The notes under the pieces: model-generated
What the model saw: only the letters and a program-made list of their open reading frames with translations
Databases searched by the model: none
What the model was told of the DNA's origin: nothing
Part shown: positions 19,073 to 26,962 of the stretch, in pieces
Layout: each line of letters starts with the position of its first letter
How positions within the stretch are numbered: position 1 is the first letter of the stretch
NCBI GenBank assembly: GCA_021804785.1
Contig: JAJZGY010000023.1
Coordinates: 1 to 36,239, forward strand
Source of the DNA: Pseudomonadota bacterium
GTDB lineage: Bacteria; Pseudomonadota; Alphaproteobacteria; Micropepsales; Micropepsaceae
Length of the DNA: 36,239 bases
Reading direction: 5' to 3'
Position numbers and translations under genes: made by a program

Positions 19073-19369
19073 CAAGGATATCCTCAGAACGTCAACCAGT
19101 ATGCCTCATGTGCACCTCCAATGGGTATGATCCTTTACACTGGGCACGCTCCAGTCGCGAGCGCGCCTCATGGGACACACGGGCTGCGGCTTGTGCGTCG
19201 GATGAAGTAGGAGGGGCCAAGATCCCGGATGCGTGCCGTCCTGACACTGAGGCTCAGCTTCTCCTGGCCCGAAACACTGTAGGCCCCGAATTGACCGCGC
19301 TGTGACGCTCTGCCAAGAAGCGCTCGGCAGAAGGGATTTCGCGGCGGAGCACTGTCGGGGGAAGGCTCA

Positions 19370-20101
19370 ATGGCCCAGAAAATGATGCGTTCTTCCGTGG
19401 CTGGAGGGCAGTTGGATGGCATCTTGCCAGCGCGCCAGGAAAGAAGTCGTGCCGCACGAGAGCGTTTGCTTAATGCTGGCGAAGTCGTATTTGCCCGACT
19501 GGGGTACAATAACGCTCATGTTTCCGACATAGCTTCCGCCGCAGGATGTTCGGTTGGAAGCTTTTATCGTCGCTTCCGTGATAAAGAGGCGTTTTTCCGC
19601 GCGCTGCACCAGAAGATCATCGAGCAACGCCGCCAGCGCACCGCTCTATTTTACAGCCGTCCGGAACTTGCTCAACTTCCCAGTGCCGAGGTGGTGCGGC
19701 TTTTTGTTAGGGACATACTTGGCTATTTCAGACAGAACTCAGGTTTCATCCGGGCATTGTTCCAGCGCACCCTGGATGAGGGAAATCGTGACTACTGGCC
19801 GGAAATACGCGAGGCCGCTGCCCTGGAAGGCGAGGGGCTGGCGCGGTTCCTTCGCAGCCGCGGGGAGCTGAGTCCCTCGGAGGCGCACTATAATTGCGAC
19901 TTCATTGTCCGCGTGATCGAAGGCACGATCGTTCACGCGGTTCTTCATGCGGGAGACGCACTGAAAGACGAGACGCAGTTCGTAGCTGATCTTGCCCGTG
20001 TCGCCACACGCTCTCTTGGAATCAGCGATACCTCCGTCCCGGTGCCCAAGGGAAAGAGGCCCTCCGGTCCAAAAGCTTTCACCCAACCTCGCCGCCGCTA
20101 G
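19370..20101 (+). CDS. TetR/AcrR family transcriptional regulator
   Basis: A 243-residue one-domain-plus-ligand regulator. The N-terminal helix-turn-helix spans about 24-70 (RERLLNAGEVVFARLGY … VSDIASAAGCSVGSFYRRFRDKEAFF), a clear TetR signature. The C-terminal all-helical part would bind an unknown ligand and form the dimer. GGAAGG lies 4 bases before the ATG. It is divergent from the alpha-galactosidase gene with 297 bases between and is followed on the same strand by a sulfatase. It may therefore control the sulfatase or the galactoside genes, but no clear palindromic operator was found in the gap. The C-terminal 25 residues are basic and proline-rich and look disordered. Confidence 0.88.
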   Translation: MAQKMMRSSVAGGQLDGILPARQERSRAARERLLNAGEVVFARLGYNNAHVSDIASAAGCSVGSFYRRFRDKEAFFRALHQKIIEQRRQRTALFYSRPELAQLPSAEVVRLFVRDILGYFRQNSGFIRALFQRTLDEGNRDYWPEIREAAALEGEGLARFLRSRGELSPSEAHYNCDFIVRVIEGTIVHAVLHAGDALKDETQFVADLARVATRSLGISDTSVPVPKGKRPSGPKAFTQPRRR

Positions 20102-20450
20102 CTAGCCAGCCAGCATCCCGAAGGATGGCTTGACCCGTACATTTTCCGCGCCAATAATGAGAATTGCAATTCCGGTTTTTGTTGTCACCGTGTTGTGTCA
20201 GCCTGACAGGGCGGGATGCGGGGTTGTGGGGTCGCCAGCGGGCCGGATGGGTCGTGGTGAAAGACCTGCTGCCGCGAAAACCCGAGGGACCGAAGCGCGT
20301 TGTTCCAGGGAAGCCTGCTCTGGTCGTCTACGGGCTGCTTCCGGGAAAACAGGTTCTCCGCTCAACAGGGCGAGCTGCAAGGCGCACAGTAAGGGGCACG
20401 TGCAAGAGTGCAATCTGACATTGCTCATCCAAAAAGGTAAAGGGAACATC
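20102..20450. other. 349-base region between the TetR and sulfatase genes
   Basis: I see no recognisable gene. A plus frame at 20164-20418 (84 codons) has no family resemblance. Another frame is open in phase with the sulfatase from 20130, but its product lacks sulfatase homology and is arginine/cysteine-rich. The region probably holds the sulfatase promoter and leader. Confidence 0.45.
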
Positions 20451-22715
20451 ATGGTGTACCGACATCCCTCCGGTGAGGAATTTGGCGGCGTAATTGGCAA
20501 GACCGTCTACGAATCAAAGCCCTGGTGGCCGGAACCAAAGCTGAAGAAGGGGACTCCCAACGTTGTCGTGGTTGTGCTCGATGATACCGGATTTGCCCAT
20601 CTGGGCTGTTATGGCTCAACGATCAGCACCCCAAATATCGATGCCCTGGCAGCATCGGGCGCGCGCTTTACCGGCTTTCATACCACTGCGCTGTGCTCAC
20701 CAACCCGGGCCTGCCTGCTGACAGGCCGCAATCATCACGCCGTGGGCATGCGTGGGATTTCAAATTTCGACACCGGATTTCCCAATATGCGAGGCGCGAT
20801 ACCAAAGAGCGCAGCCACGCTGGCTGAAATACTGCGCGACAATGGATACGCAACCTTTGCTGCAGGTAAATGGCATCTTGCACCTATGGCAGAGTGCTCA
20901 GCCGCCGGACCGTTTACAAACTGGCCATTGCAGAAAGGTTTCGATCGCTATTATGGCTTCCTGCAGGGCGAGACCGACCAGTTTCATCCGGAGCTGACCT
21001 GCGACAATCATTTTGTTGATCCGCCCGCCCGCGCCAGTGAGGGCTATCATGTCTCCGAAGACATCGTTAACCGCTCCACGGACATGATCCGTGATCTGAC
21101 CTCTCTCGTCCCGGAGAGACCATTCTTCCTCTATCTGGCCTTTGGCGCGATGCATTCGCCACATCAGGCTCCGCAACAGTTCCTCGACAAGTACCGTGGC
21201 AAATTCGATGCCGGCTGGGACGAGGTTCGCGAACAGTGGTATCAGCGACAGAAGCAGATGGGGATCATACCACCAGACACCAAACTTGCGCCTCGCAATC
21301 CGGGTGTCGAGCCGTGGGAGACGCTTTCTGCAAGCCAGAAGGCATTCGCGACACGTCTGCAAGAAGCCTTTGCCGCCATGCTGGAACATACAGACCAGCA
21401 GATTGGCAGGCTGATAGATTTTCTCAAGGGCATCGGGCAGTGGGAGAACACGCTTTTCATTTTGCTGTCCGATAACGGCGCGAGTCAGGAAGGTGGTCAG
21501 TCCGGTGTTCTTGACGAAATGAAATGGTTCAATGGTATCGAAGAGGATGTGGATGCCGCAGTAAAGCGTCTCGACGACATCGGGACCGCCAATAGCCACT
21601 GCAACATTCCATGGGGCTGGGCACAGGCCGGAAACACCCCACTGAAGTGGTACAAGCAAAATACCCATGGCGGTGGCGTGCGAGACCCACTGATTGTGCA
21701 GTTTCCGGGGCGGCTCGGCTCACCCGGTGTGCTTCGGCGCCAGTTCTGTCATGCCGTCGATATCATGCCAACGGTGCTTGATTTTGCGGGGATAGACCAG
21801 CCTGACGTCGTGGCCGGCGTCAAGCAGATGCCGGTCCAGGGCAAAAGCCTCAAGCCCGCAATTGAAAATGCTGGCGCGAGCATTCCTCGTGATTCACAGT
21901 TCTTCGAGATGCTTGGCCACCGTGGTATCTGGAAGGATGGATGGAAGGCGGTTACACGCCATCGTGCAGGACAGCCTTTTGAGCAAGACCGCTGGGAGCT
22001 CTACCATCTCGACAAGGACTTTTCAGAGTCAAATGATCTGGCAGATCGGGAACCCGAGCGGGTCAAGGCCATGGTCGACCTTTGGTGGCATGAAGCCGAG
22101 GCAAACGGTGCATTGCCACTTGACGATCGCGGTGCTGCGGCGCTCTTTGCCGCATCCCGACGCCCTGGGTTGCCTACGTCGCGTGAGCGGTTCGTCTACT
22201 ATCCTCCGCTTTCTCACATCGTGACCGACGCCTGCCCGCCGGTGGCCCGTGGCTGGCGCATGTCAGTCGAAGTCTCTCACGCAGATGGTAATGACAACGG
22301 CGCCCTGGTCGCACGGGGCAGCATCAATAGCGGTTTCGTATTGTACTTGAAGGATGGATGTCCGCATTTTGACTATAACTGCTTTCACATCCACACCCAC
22401 CTGGTCGGCACGGAACGTCTGGCGCCTGGCGACCATGACATTGATGTGCAGGTGACACGGCGAGATGATGGTGGAGCCGATGTCGTTCTTGCAGTGGATG
22501 GAAAACGCACCGCCAGTGGTGAGATCAAAAAACTCCTGTTTATGATCTCATCGATGGGCATGGATATTGGCCGCAGTCTGGCCCCGGTCAATGGCGATTA
22601 CATCGAGCCCTTCAGCTATGAGGGGCAAATCAAACGCGTGGTTTTTGAGGTGCCATCCCTGAGACGTGCCGGGGAGACGAGAGCCCATGTGCGAGCCGCA
22701 GAAACTCAGCAATAG
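20451..22715 (+). CDS. Formylglycine-type arylsulfatase
   Basis: A type I sulfatase of 754 residues, which hydrolyses sulfate esters. The signature ALCSPTRACLLTGRN places the formylglycine precursor at Cys82. Metal ligands include Asp44-Asp45 (VVLDDTG) and Asp-Asn in LLSDNGAS. Active-site GKWHLAP and MHSPHQAP are intact. No signal peptide is present, so it is probably cytoplasmic, like PAS-type arylsulfatases. A formylglycine-generating enzyme is required and is not in this window. I start at 20451 because AAAGG…AAAGGG lies just upstream and homology begins there, although the frame stays open to 20130. Its place beside galactosidases suggests, without proof, that sulfated galactosides are processed. 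Confidence 0.92.
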   Translation: MVYRHPSGEEFGGVIGKTVYESKPWWPEPKLKKGTPNVVVVVLDDTGFAHLGCYGSTISTPNIDALAASGARFTGFHTTALCSPTRACLLTGRNHHAVGMRGISNFDTGFPNMRGAIPKSAATLAEILRDNGYATFAAGKWHLAPMAECSAAGPFTNWPLQKGFDRYYGFLQGETDQFHPELTCDNHFVDPPARASEGYHVSEDIVNRSTDMIRDLTSLVPERPFFLYLAFGAMHSPHQAPQQFLDKYRGKFDAGWDEVREQWYQRQKQMGIIPPDTKLAPRNPGVEPWETLSASQKAFATRLQEAFAAMLEHTDQQIGRLIDFLKGIGQWENTLFILLSDNGASQEGGQSGVLDEMKWFNGIEEDVDAAVKRLDDIGTANSHCNIPWGWAQAGNTPLKWYKQNTHGGGVRDPLIVQFPGRLGSPGVLRRQFCHAVDIMPTVLDFAGIDQPDVVAGVKQMPVQGKSLKPAIENAGASIPRDSQFFEMLGHRGIWKDGWKAVTRHRAGQPFEQDRWELYHLDKDFSESNDLADREPERVKAMVDLWWHEAEANGALPLDDRGAAALFAASRRPGLPTSRERFVYYPPLSHIVTDACPPVARGWRMSVEVSHADGNDNGALVARGSINSGFVLYLKDGCPHFDYNCFHIHTHLVGTERLAPGDHDIDVQVTRRDDGGADVVLAVDGKRTASGEIKKLLFMISSMGMDIGRSLAPVNGDYIEPFSYEGQIKRVVFEVPSLRRAGETRAHVRAAETQQ

Positions 22716-22980
22716 TCACACGAGGCGCCTGAACCGGCATGCAGGTTCGGGCGCCGCTCGCGCCATTCGATCTGCCTGGACCATCCGCGATCGGCTTGAC
22801 GTGCTTTACGCAGCGGCCATGCCGCAGTGGATGCGGGGAATCGCGTTGCTGGCCATATCGCACAGGCACCGCCTCGCCTCTTTTCCGCTGTGCTGGAGCG
22901 GTTTGGGCCCGGACGCTGCCATGACCAGAAAGAAAGGGCGCCGCGCCGGGCGTAACTCCCCCTTTACCTTAAGGCAGTAA
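22687..22980 (+). CDS. Hypothetical short ORF after the sulfatase (doubtful)
   Basis: A 97-codon frame overlaps the last 29 bases of the sulfatase gene and ends 28 bases before the FliL-like gene. The product is basic (many Arg and His) with no recognised domain, signal or membrane segment. It may be a chance frame. It is listed because nothing else occupies this 290-base stretch. Confidence 0.15.
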   Translation: MCEPQKLSNSHTRRLNRHAGSGAARAIRSAWTIRDRLDVLYAAAMPQWMRGIALLAISHRHRLASFPLCWSGLGPDAAMTRKKGRRAGRNSPFTLRQ

Positions 22981-23007
22981 GAGAAAGATGCCTGCGGAAG
23001 GAAGGAT

Positions 23008-23430
23008 ATGCGGTCCGCGTCGACGCTCGCGTTCATTGGAGTTGCAGCGCTATTTGCCACCCCGGCACTTGCGGCGTCCGGCCAATCCATGCCCCATCAC
23101 AAGATCACGCAGGCGGTCAGCTATGTCGCGATCAAGCCGATCTACGCAACGGTTCTGGATGCAGGAAGGCCTGTGGGCTTGCTCCTCGTCTCCTTTGGCC
23201 TGGATATACCGAATGCGGCACTGAGAGCTCGTGTCGAGGCCGCTCTGCCGTTGCTGCGTGACGCCTATGTTCGTAACGTTATGGCGTTTTCCGCAGCTGC
23301 CGTAAGACCGTTTGAACAACCGGACGTCGACCTCATCGCCCGCCGTCTGCAGGCCGTGACCGACCAGAAATTGCAGCAAACCGGCGCCCGGGTTCTGCTC
23401 ATCGAGGTCATGCTGCAAATGTCCCGCTGA
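23008..23430 (+). CDS. Small exported FliL-like protein
   Basis: A 140-residue protein with a clean Sec signal peptide at the N-terminus (FIGVAALFATPALA, cleavage about residue 22-23), so the mature part is periplasmic. The mature region pairs a short beta segment (YATVLDAGRPVGLLLVSFGLDI) with a helix LRARVEAALPLLRDAYVRNV. That is the pattern of FliL-related small exported proteins annotated in several alphaproteobacteria. This is a similarity of pattern, not an alignment. GGAAGG lies 7 bases before the ATG. It converges on the cobalamin adenosyltransferase gene. Confidence 0.65.
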   Translation: MRSASTLAFIGVAALFATPALAASGQSMPHHKITQAVSYVAIKPIYATVLDAGRPVGLLLVSFGLDIPNAALRARVEAALPLLRDAYVRNVMAFSAAAVRPFEQPDVDLIARRLQAVTDQKLQQTGARVLLIEVMLQMSR

Positions 23431-23457
23431 GGCGATGACGCCAAGCCTTCCTGAGGC

Positions 23458-24021
23458 TCAGCGATTGGCCCCGGGTACCCAGAGCACATCCCCTCCATTT
23501 GCGGAGTTGGCAAATCGCGCCGCAACAAAGAGATGATCGGAAAGACGGTTGATGTATTTGAGAGCAGGCTCACCCACCACTTCACCCTCAGCCAGCGCCA
23601 CCATCAGCCGCTCCGCCCGCCGCACGACGGTACGTGCCAGATGAAGATGTGCCGCCGCAGCGGTCCCACCGGGCAGCACGAAGGAGCGCAGAGGGTCGAG
23701 CCGGACATTCATGCGATCAATCTCCTGCTCAAGGCGGTCGACCTGAGACTGGATCACCCGCAAGGCTCCCTCTTGGGGCTTGGCGGTCTCGGGCACGCAC
23801 AGGTCAGCTCCAAGATCAAAGAGATCGTTCTGAACGCGCTCGAGCATCGCGGCCAATTCGCCGTCAGCCGTCAAGCGGGCCAGCCCGATCGCAGCATTGG
23901 CTTCATCGACCGAGCCATAAGCCTCGATCCGCAATGCATGCTTGGGCAAGCGTGTGCCATCACCGAGGGCAGTGGTACCCCGGTCACCCGTACGGGTATA
24001 GATTTTGTTGAGCTTTACCAT
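23458..24021 (-). CDS. PduO-type ATP:cob(I)alamin adenosyltransferase
   Basis: A 187-residue enzyme that transfers the adenosyl group of ATP to cob(I)alamin, the final step in making adenosylcobalamin. The N-terminal KLNKIYTRTGDRGTTALGDG binds ATP. RIEAYGSVDEANAAIGLAR, FVLPGGTAAAAHLHLART and VVRRAERLM follow in the family order, and the tail ends with the usual KYINRLSDHLFVAARFAN. The open frame extends to 24084, but homologues begin at MVKLNKIYTRTGD, so I start at 24019-24021. No other cobalamin gene is nearby. It has no visible link to the flagellar genes that follow. Confidence 0.94.
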   Translation of the reverse strand: MVKLNKIYTRTGDRGTTALGDGTRLPKHALRIEAYGSVDEANAAIGLARLTADGELAAMLERVQNDLFDLGADLCVPETAKPQEGALRVIQSQVDRLEQEIDRMNVRLDPLRSFVLPGGTAAAAHLHLARTVVRRAERLMVALAEGEVVGEPALKYINRLSDHLFVAARFANSANGGDVLWVPGANR

Positions 24022-24078
24022 GATCGAGAGCCTAGACCGGTTTGCGTGCGGTGTCGCAGGAAAAAGCACTGCAACTGG

Positions 24079-24094
24079 CTCCACATGGGTGGAG
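24079..24094 (-). terminator. Weak hairpin after the beta-propeller flagellar gene
   Basis: CTCCAC-ATGG-GTGGAG forms a 6-bp stem with a 4-base loop, 23 bases past the stop of the minus-strand gene at 24117. A CTTTTT run follows on that strand but about 13 bases later, which makes intrinsic termination doubtful. Confidence 0.25.
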
Positions 24095-24116
24095 TTCCAT
24101 TACTCGCGGTCCCGGC

Positions 24117-26876
24117 TCAGCCCCCCAACAAGGAGAGGGCGAGCTGATAGTTGCTGATCTGATTGGTAAGATTGGGTGACACCGTTCCCTGGTTCTGCGA
24201 GGACGCGGCACTACCTTGAGTTGCGGGAGGTGCATTGATCTGGCGGTAGGCGCTGGTGATTTCATTCATGGCGTTGAACAAGATGGCCTTGGCGACGCCA
24301 GCGCCTGATGAGGTCGAAATATCCAGCGTTGATCCGGTCAATCCGAGACCGAATACCGGTGGGCTGGAGGCAGTGCTGCTCGAAATGCTTTTGCTTGTGG
24401 TAGAATTGGAGATCGTCCCCGCCGCAATACCAAGACGGGCCAGGGCATCGAAATTCTGCGGCCCCGCGATCAGTTTTGCAGATACCCCCTTATTGACCGC
24501 GATCTTAAGAGCATTGCCGCCACTGGCGTAGGTCACCGACGCAGATCCGGCAAACACCATCGCATTGTTGATCTTGTTGACCAGCGACTGGAGTGTCTCG
24601 CCAGTGCCAATTGTGATCGTCTGTGTGCTGGTCGCACCGTTTCGCGTGATCTGGATCTGAAAGGAATCACCAGGGCGCACCGTAGTTGCCGAGGTCAGAT
24701 CAACCGACTGGTTGATATCAATCGTGCCCCGTGGCAATCCCAAGGCATCAAGCACACTCGATCCGGTCGGATCAAGCACAACGCTGGCACCCGTCGAGGT
24801 TCCACTGGCACCACCATATTGCTGCGCCCAGTTGACCGTCCCCGTCGCGGACAGCTGCGCGACGAAGGCGTTCTGGGTTCCCTGCACGTTGCGGGTCTGA
24901 CCGGTAAAGGTGCCGGTCGTGGTTCCGGAGAGATAAACATTGCCCGCCGAATCAACCGTAAGATTGCCGGCAGTGTCAGTACCTGAGGTGCCAACATAGG
25001 TGAGCGTATTGGCGGAGACCGAACTGCCAGAATCCGTGAAGCTGGCAACAAACGCATCGAGCCCACCAGAAGGACTTCCAACCACGGTCGCCGTACCACC
25101 ACTTGTCAGATTGGTACTGGATGAGGTCCCGGACAGATAGACTTTGCCATTGGCCAGGGCGATGCCGCCAATCGAGCCCCCCGTGCCCAGTGCGCCCAGA
25201 TTTTCGCTCCATACCGGCGGCTTTGTCGCATCCCCATTGGCGTATTTGGACAGAATGGCCTGACCGTTTTGCACGCTGGCAACATAAAGATTGCCACTGC
25301 TGTCAACTGCAGTGGCCTGCACGGCATCACTGCCGGATGTACCAAACTGCTGCTCGTACTGGATGCTTCCGCTGCTGCTGAGCTGAGCGATATAGGCGTC
25401 CTGACCACCAGCATTGGTCTGCCCCGAACCAATGGTACCATTGACCTGACCGCCGATGTAAATATTTCCGCTGGCATCAACACTGACGCTGTTGGCACCG
25501 TTGGCAGCAAGGGTGGGGATCTGCTGGACCCACTGCTGATTACCATTGGTATCATATTTGGCAACAAAGGTATCGGCATTGCCATTGGCAATACCAGAAG
25601 GGGTCAGGTTGGCAGTTGACGAACCCGCGATGATGACATTGTTGTTCGCATCAATCGCGAGCGAATAGGCGTTGGCATTGCCAGAACTGCCCAAGAGCTT
25701 GGTCCACTGCAGATTCCCGGCAGAATCATATTTACTGAGCACGACATCCTGACTGCCCTGGATAAGTTCATTGCCAAAGCTCCCGGTCGTTGTGCCAATC
25801 GTATAAATATTCCCGTTGCTGTCGACGGCGCTTGCCGTTGTGGTTGAGGTACCACTGGTTGGAGACAAGGTCGCATTGAAGCCGGATTGCGGCGGAGAAG
25901 ATGTACTCAGATTACTGAGCTTGACGAGGCGGCCCTGCTGATTGGCGGCAGTGGTATAGGTCTGCGACCCGGTGACCGTTGAGGTGGCAAGCGAGCTTCC
26001 GCTGGAGCCCGCCAGATAGAGAGCGGGTGTGGCGCCAGCACTAGAGAAGGTCAAGGATTCACCAGGGGCTTGGGTAACTGCGATGCCATAGCTTGCCTTG
26101 GTGGGATCGTTGATCGTGCCCTGTGTCATGACCCGCGACAGTGTCGAGGACGAGCCGGCTGCAGCGAGCTGCTTGTTTGCGTAGGCAACGATGTTATCGA
26201 GCGTCAATGGCCCTGATATATTGGCCAGATTGATCGTAACATTGGTGACTGTCCCACCCTTTTGCACAGCGATGTTGAAGCTTTGCTGGGTACTGACATT
26301 GGGCAATGCCGAGGACAGGTTGGCATCCGACACGATGGTGGAGCCCTGGTAGGAGAACGGGGCGAAAGGAACCGATACGCTACTTGTCACTGAAGACTGG
26401 GTCTTGCCCAACTGCAGTGTGAGTTCGTTGAAATTGGTCGTGGAAATGTAATTCTCGACCTGGGTAAGCCCCTGCTGAAAGCGGGTATTGTAGCCTGTCT
26501 GCTGCCCCGAGGTAACGCCCGCGCGCGTGCTCATGCCGGCCAGATAGGACAGATTGTTGAGCGCCGTATAGAGCGAAAACAGCTTTTGATTGTCTTGTGC
26601 GGTCTTGGTCGCGGTGGTGCTTCCGGCTGAACGCGGGACGTTGCTCGTGTTCAGAAAGTTGGTCATCGCCATGATGTTGGCGTCGCGGGCCTGCTTCGTG
26701 GCGTTGCTCGTGCTGTTCCACGGCGGGTTATTCTGAGACGTGGTTGAGGTCCCGGAAACCGATGAAGTCTGCTGCGTCATAGAGGCAGATGTCAGACTCG
26801 AGCTCTGCAGCTGCGAATTCATATAGCTGATCAGCGAGTTCGTGCTGATCGTCGTAAATGAAATCTGGCTCGTCAT
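24117..26876 (-). CDS. Flagellar-type secreted protein with an internal SBBP beta-propeller (FlaEY-like, tentative)
   Basis: A 919-residue Ser/Thr/Asn-rich, almost Cys-free protein without a Sec signal. Residues 1-340 and 706-919 resemble flagellin or hook-associated proteins: helical, glutamine- and asparagine-rich ends. A segment near 755-800 (TGETLQSLVNKINNAM … ALKIAVNKG) recalls the flagellin IN motif. Residues about 345-705 contain six SBBP-type repeats such as AVDSNGNIYTIGTT, SVDASGNIYIGGQ and TVDSAGNVYLSGTT, which predict a six- or seven-bladed propeller. It probably leaves the cell by the flagellar export route. From memory, Caulobacter flaEY lies beside flbA and flagellin-modification genes, which fits this context, but I could not align the proteins. 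It is divergent from the TPR gene across a CtrA-like box. Confidence 0.7.
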   Translation of the reverse strand: MTSQISFTTISTNSLISYMNSQLQSSSLTSASMTQQTSSVSGTSTTSQNNPPWNSTSNATKQARDANIMAMTNFLNTSNVPRSAGSTTATKTAQDNQKLFSLYTALNNLSYLAGMSTRAGVTSGQQTGYNTRFQQGLTQVENYISTTNFNELTLQLGKTQSSVTSSVSVPFAPFSYQGSTIVSDANLSSALPNVSTQQSFNIAVQKGGTVTNVTINLANISGPLTLDNIVAYANKQLAAAGSSSTLSRVMTQGTINDPTKASYGIAVTQAPGESLTFSSAGATPALYLAGSSGSSLATSTVTGSQTYTTAANQQGRLVKLSNLSTSSPPQSGFNATLSPTSGTSTTTASAVDSNGNIYTIGTTTGSFGNELIQGSQDVVLSKYDSAGNLQWTKLLGSSGNANAYSLAIDANNNVIIAGSSTANLTPSGIANGNADTFVAKYDTNGNQQWVQQIPTLAANGANSVSVDASGNIYIGGQVNGTIGSGQTNAGGQDAYIAQLSSSGSIQYEQQFGTSGSDAVQATAVDSSGNLYVASVQNGQAILSKYANGDATKPPVWSENLGALGTGGSIGGIALANGKVYLSGTSSSTNLTSGGTATVVGSPSGGLDAFVASFTDSGSSVSANTLTYVGTSGTDTAGNLTVDSAGNVYLSGTTTGTFTGQTRNVQGTQNAFVAQLSATGTVNWAQQYGGASGTSTGASVVLDPTGSSVLDALGLPRGTIDINQSVDLTSATTVRPGDSFQIQITRNGATSTQTITIGTGETLQSLVNKINNAMVFAGSASVTYASGGNALKIAVNKGVSAKLIAGPQNFDALARLGIAAGTISNSTTSKSISSSTASSPPVFGLGLTGSTLDISTSSGAGVAKAILFNAMNEITSAYRQINAPPATQGSAASSQNQGTVSPNLTNQISNYQLALSLLGG

Positions 26877-26912
26877 GGGCCCTACTGTGGCAAGCCGTGC
26901 TTAAAGTATCGC

Positions 26913-26927
26913 TAAGCATCATGCTTA
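26913..26927. promoter_or_regulatory. 15-bp palindrome TAAGCAT-C-ATGCTTA
   Basis: Perfect 7-bp arms around one central base lie in the 86-base gap between two divergent genes. It overlaps the first half of the CtrA-like box by three bases, so two proteins could compete here. Confidence 0.45.
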
Positions 26928-26939
26928 ACGGAGTCTTAA
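26925..26939. promoter_or_regulatory. CtrA-type box TTAA-N7-TTAA
   Basis: TTAA at 26925-26928 and TTAA at 26936-26939 are separated by exactly seven bases (CGGAGTC), the full CtrA recognition consensus of alphaproteobacteria. It lies 23 bases before the TPR gene and 48 before the divergent beta-propeller gene. CtrA classically controls flagellar and cell-cycle promoters. Confidence 0.6.
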
Positions 26940-26962
26940 GTTCCCTGCCCTAGAAGAAGGTT

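Noticed and set aside
20130..20450. Upstream in-frame extension of the sulfatase with a hydrophobic start, possibly a signal peptide
   Set aside because: The extension is arginine- and cysteine-rich with no sulfatase homology, and a good ribosome binding site precedes the ATG at 20451.
23444..23458. AGCCT-TCCTG-AGGCT hairpin between convergent genes as a terminator
   Set aside because: The stem is only 5 bp, there is no T-tract on either strand, and it touches a stop codon.
9251..24100. Direct repeat of the tRNA-Ala 3' end as an attachment site
   Set aside because: Only short partial matches such as CAGCTCC near 23807 were seen by eye, with no integrase gene, so no att pair can be supported.
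24800..25900. Repetitive region considered as a DNA tandem repeat or CRISPR-like array
   Set aside because: The repetition is at protein level (SBBP repeats) and the DNA units are diverged, with irregular spacing inside one open frame.
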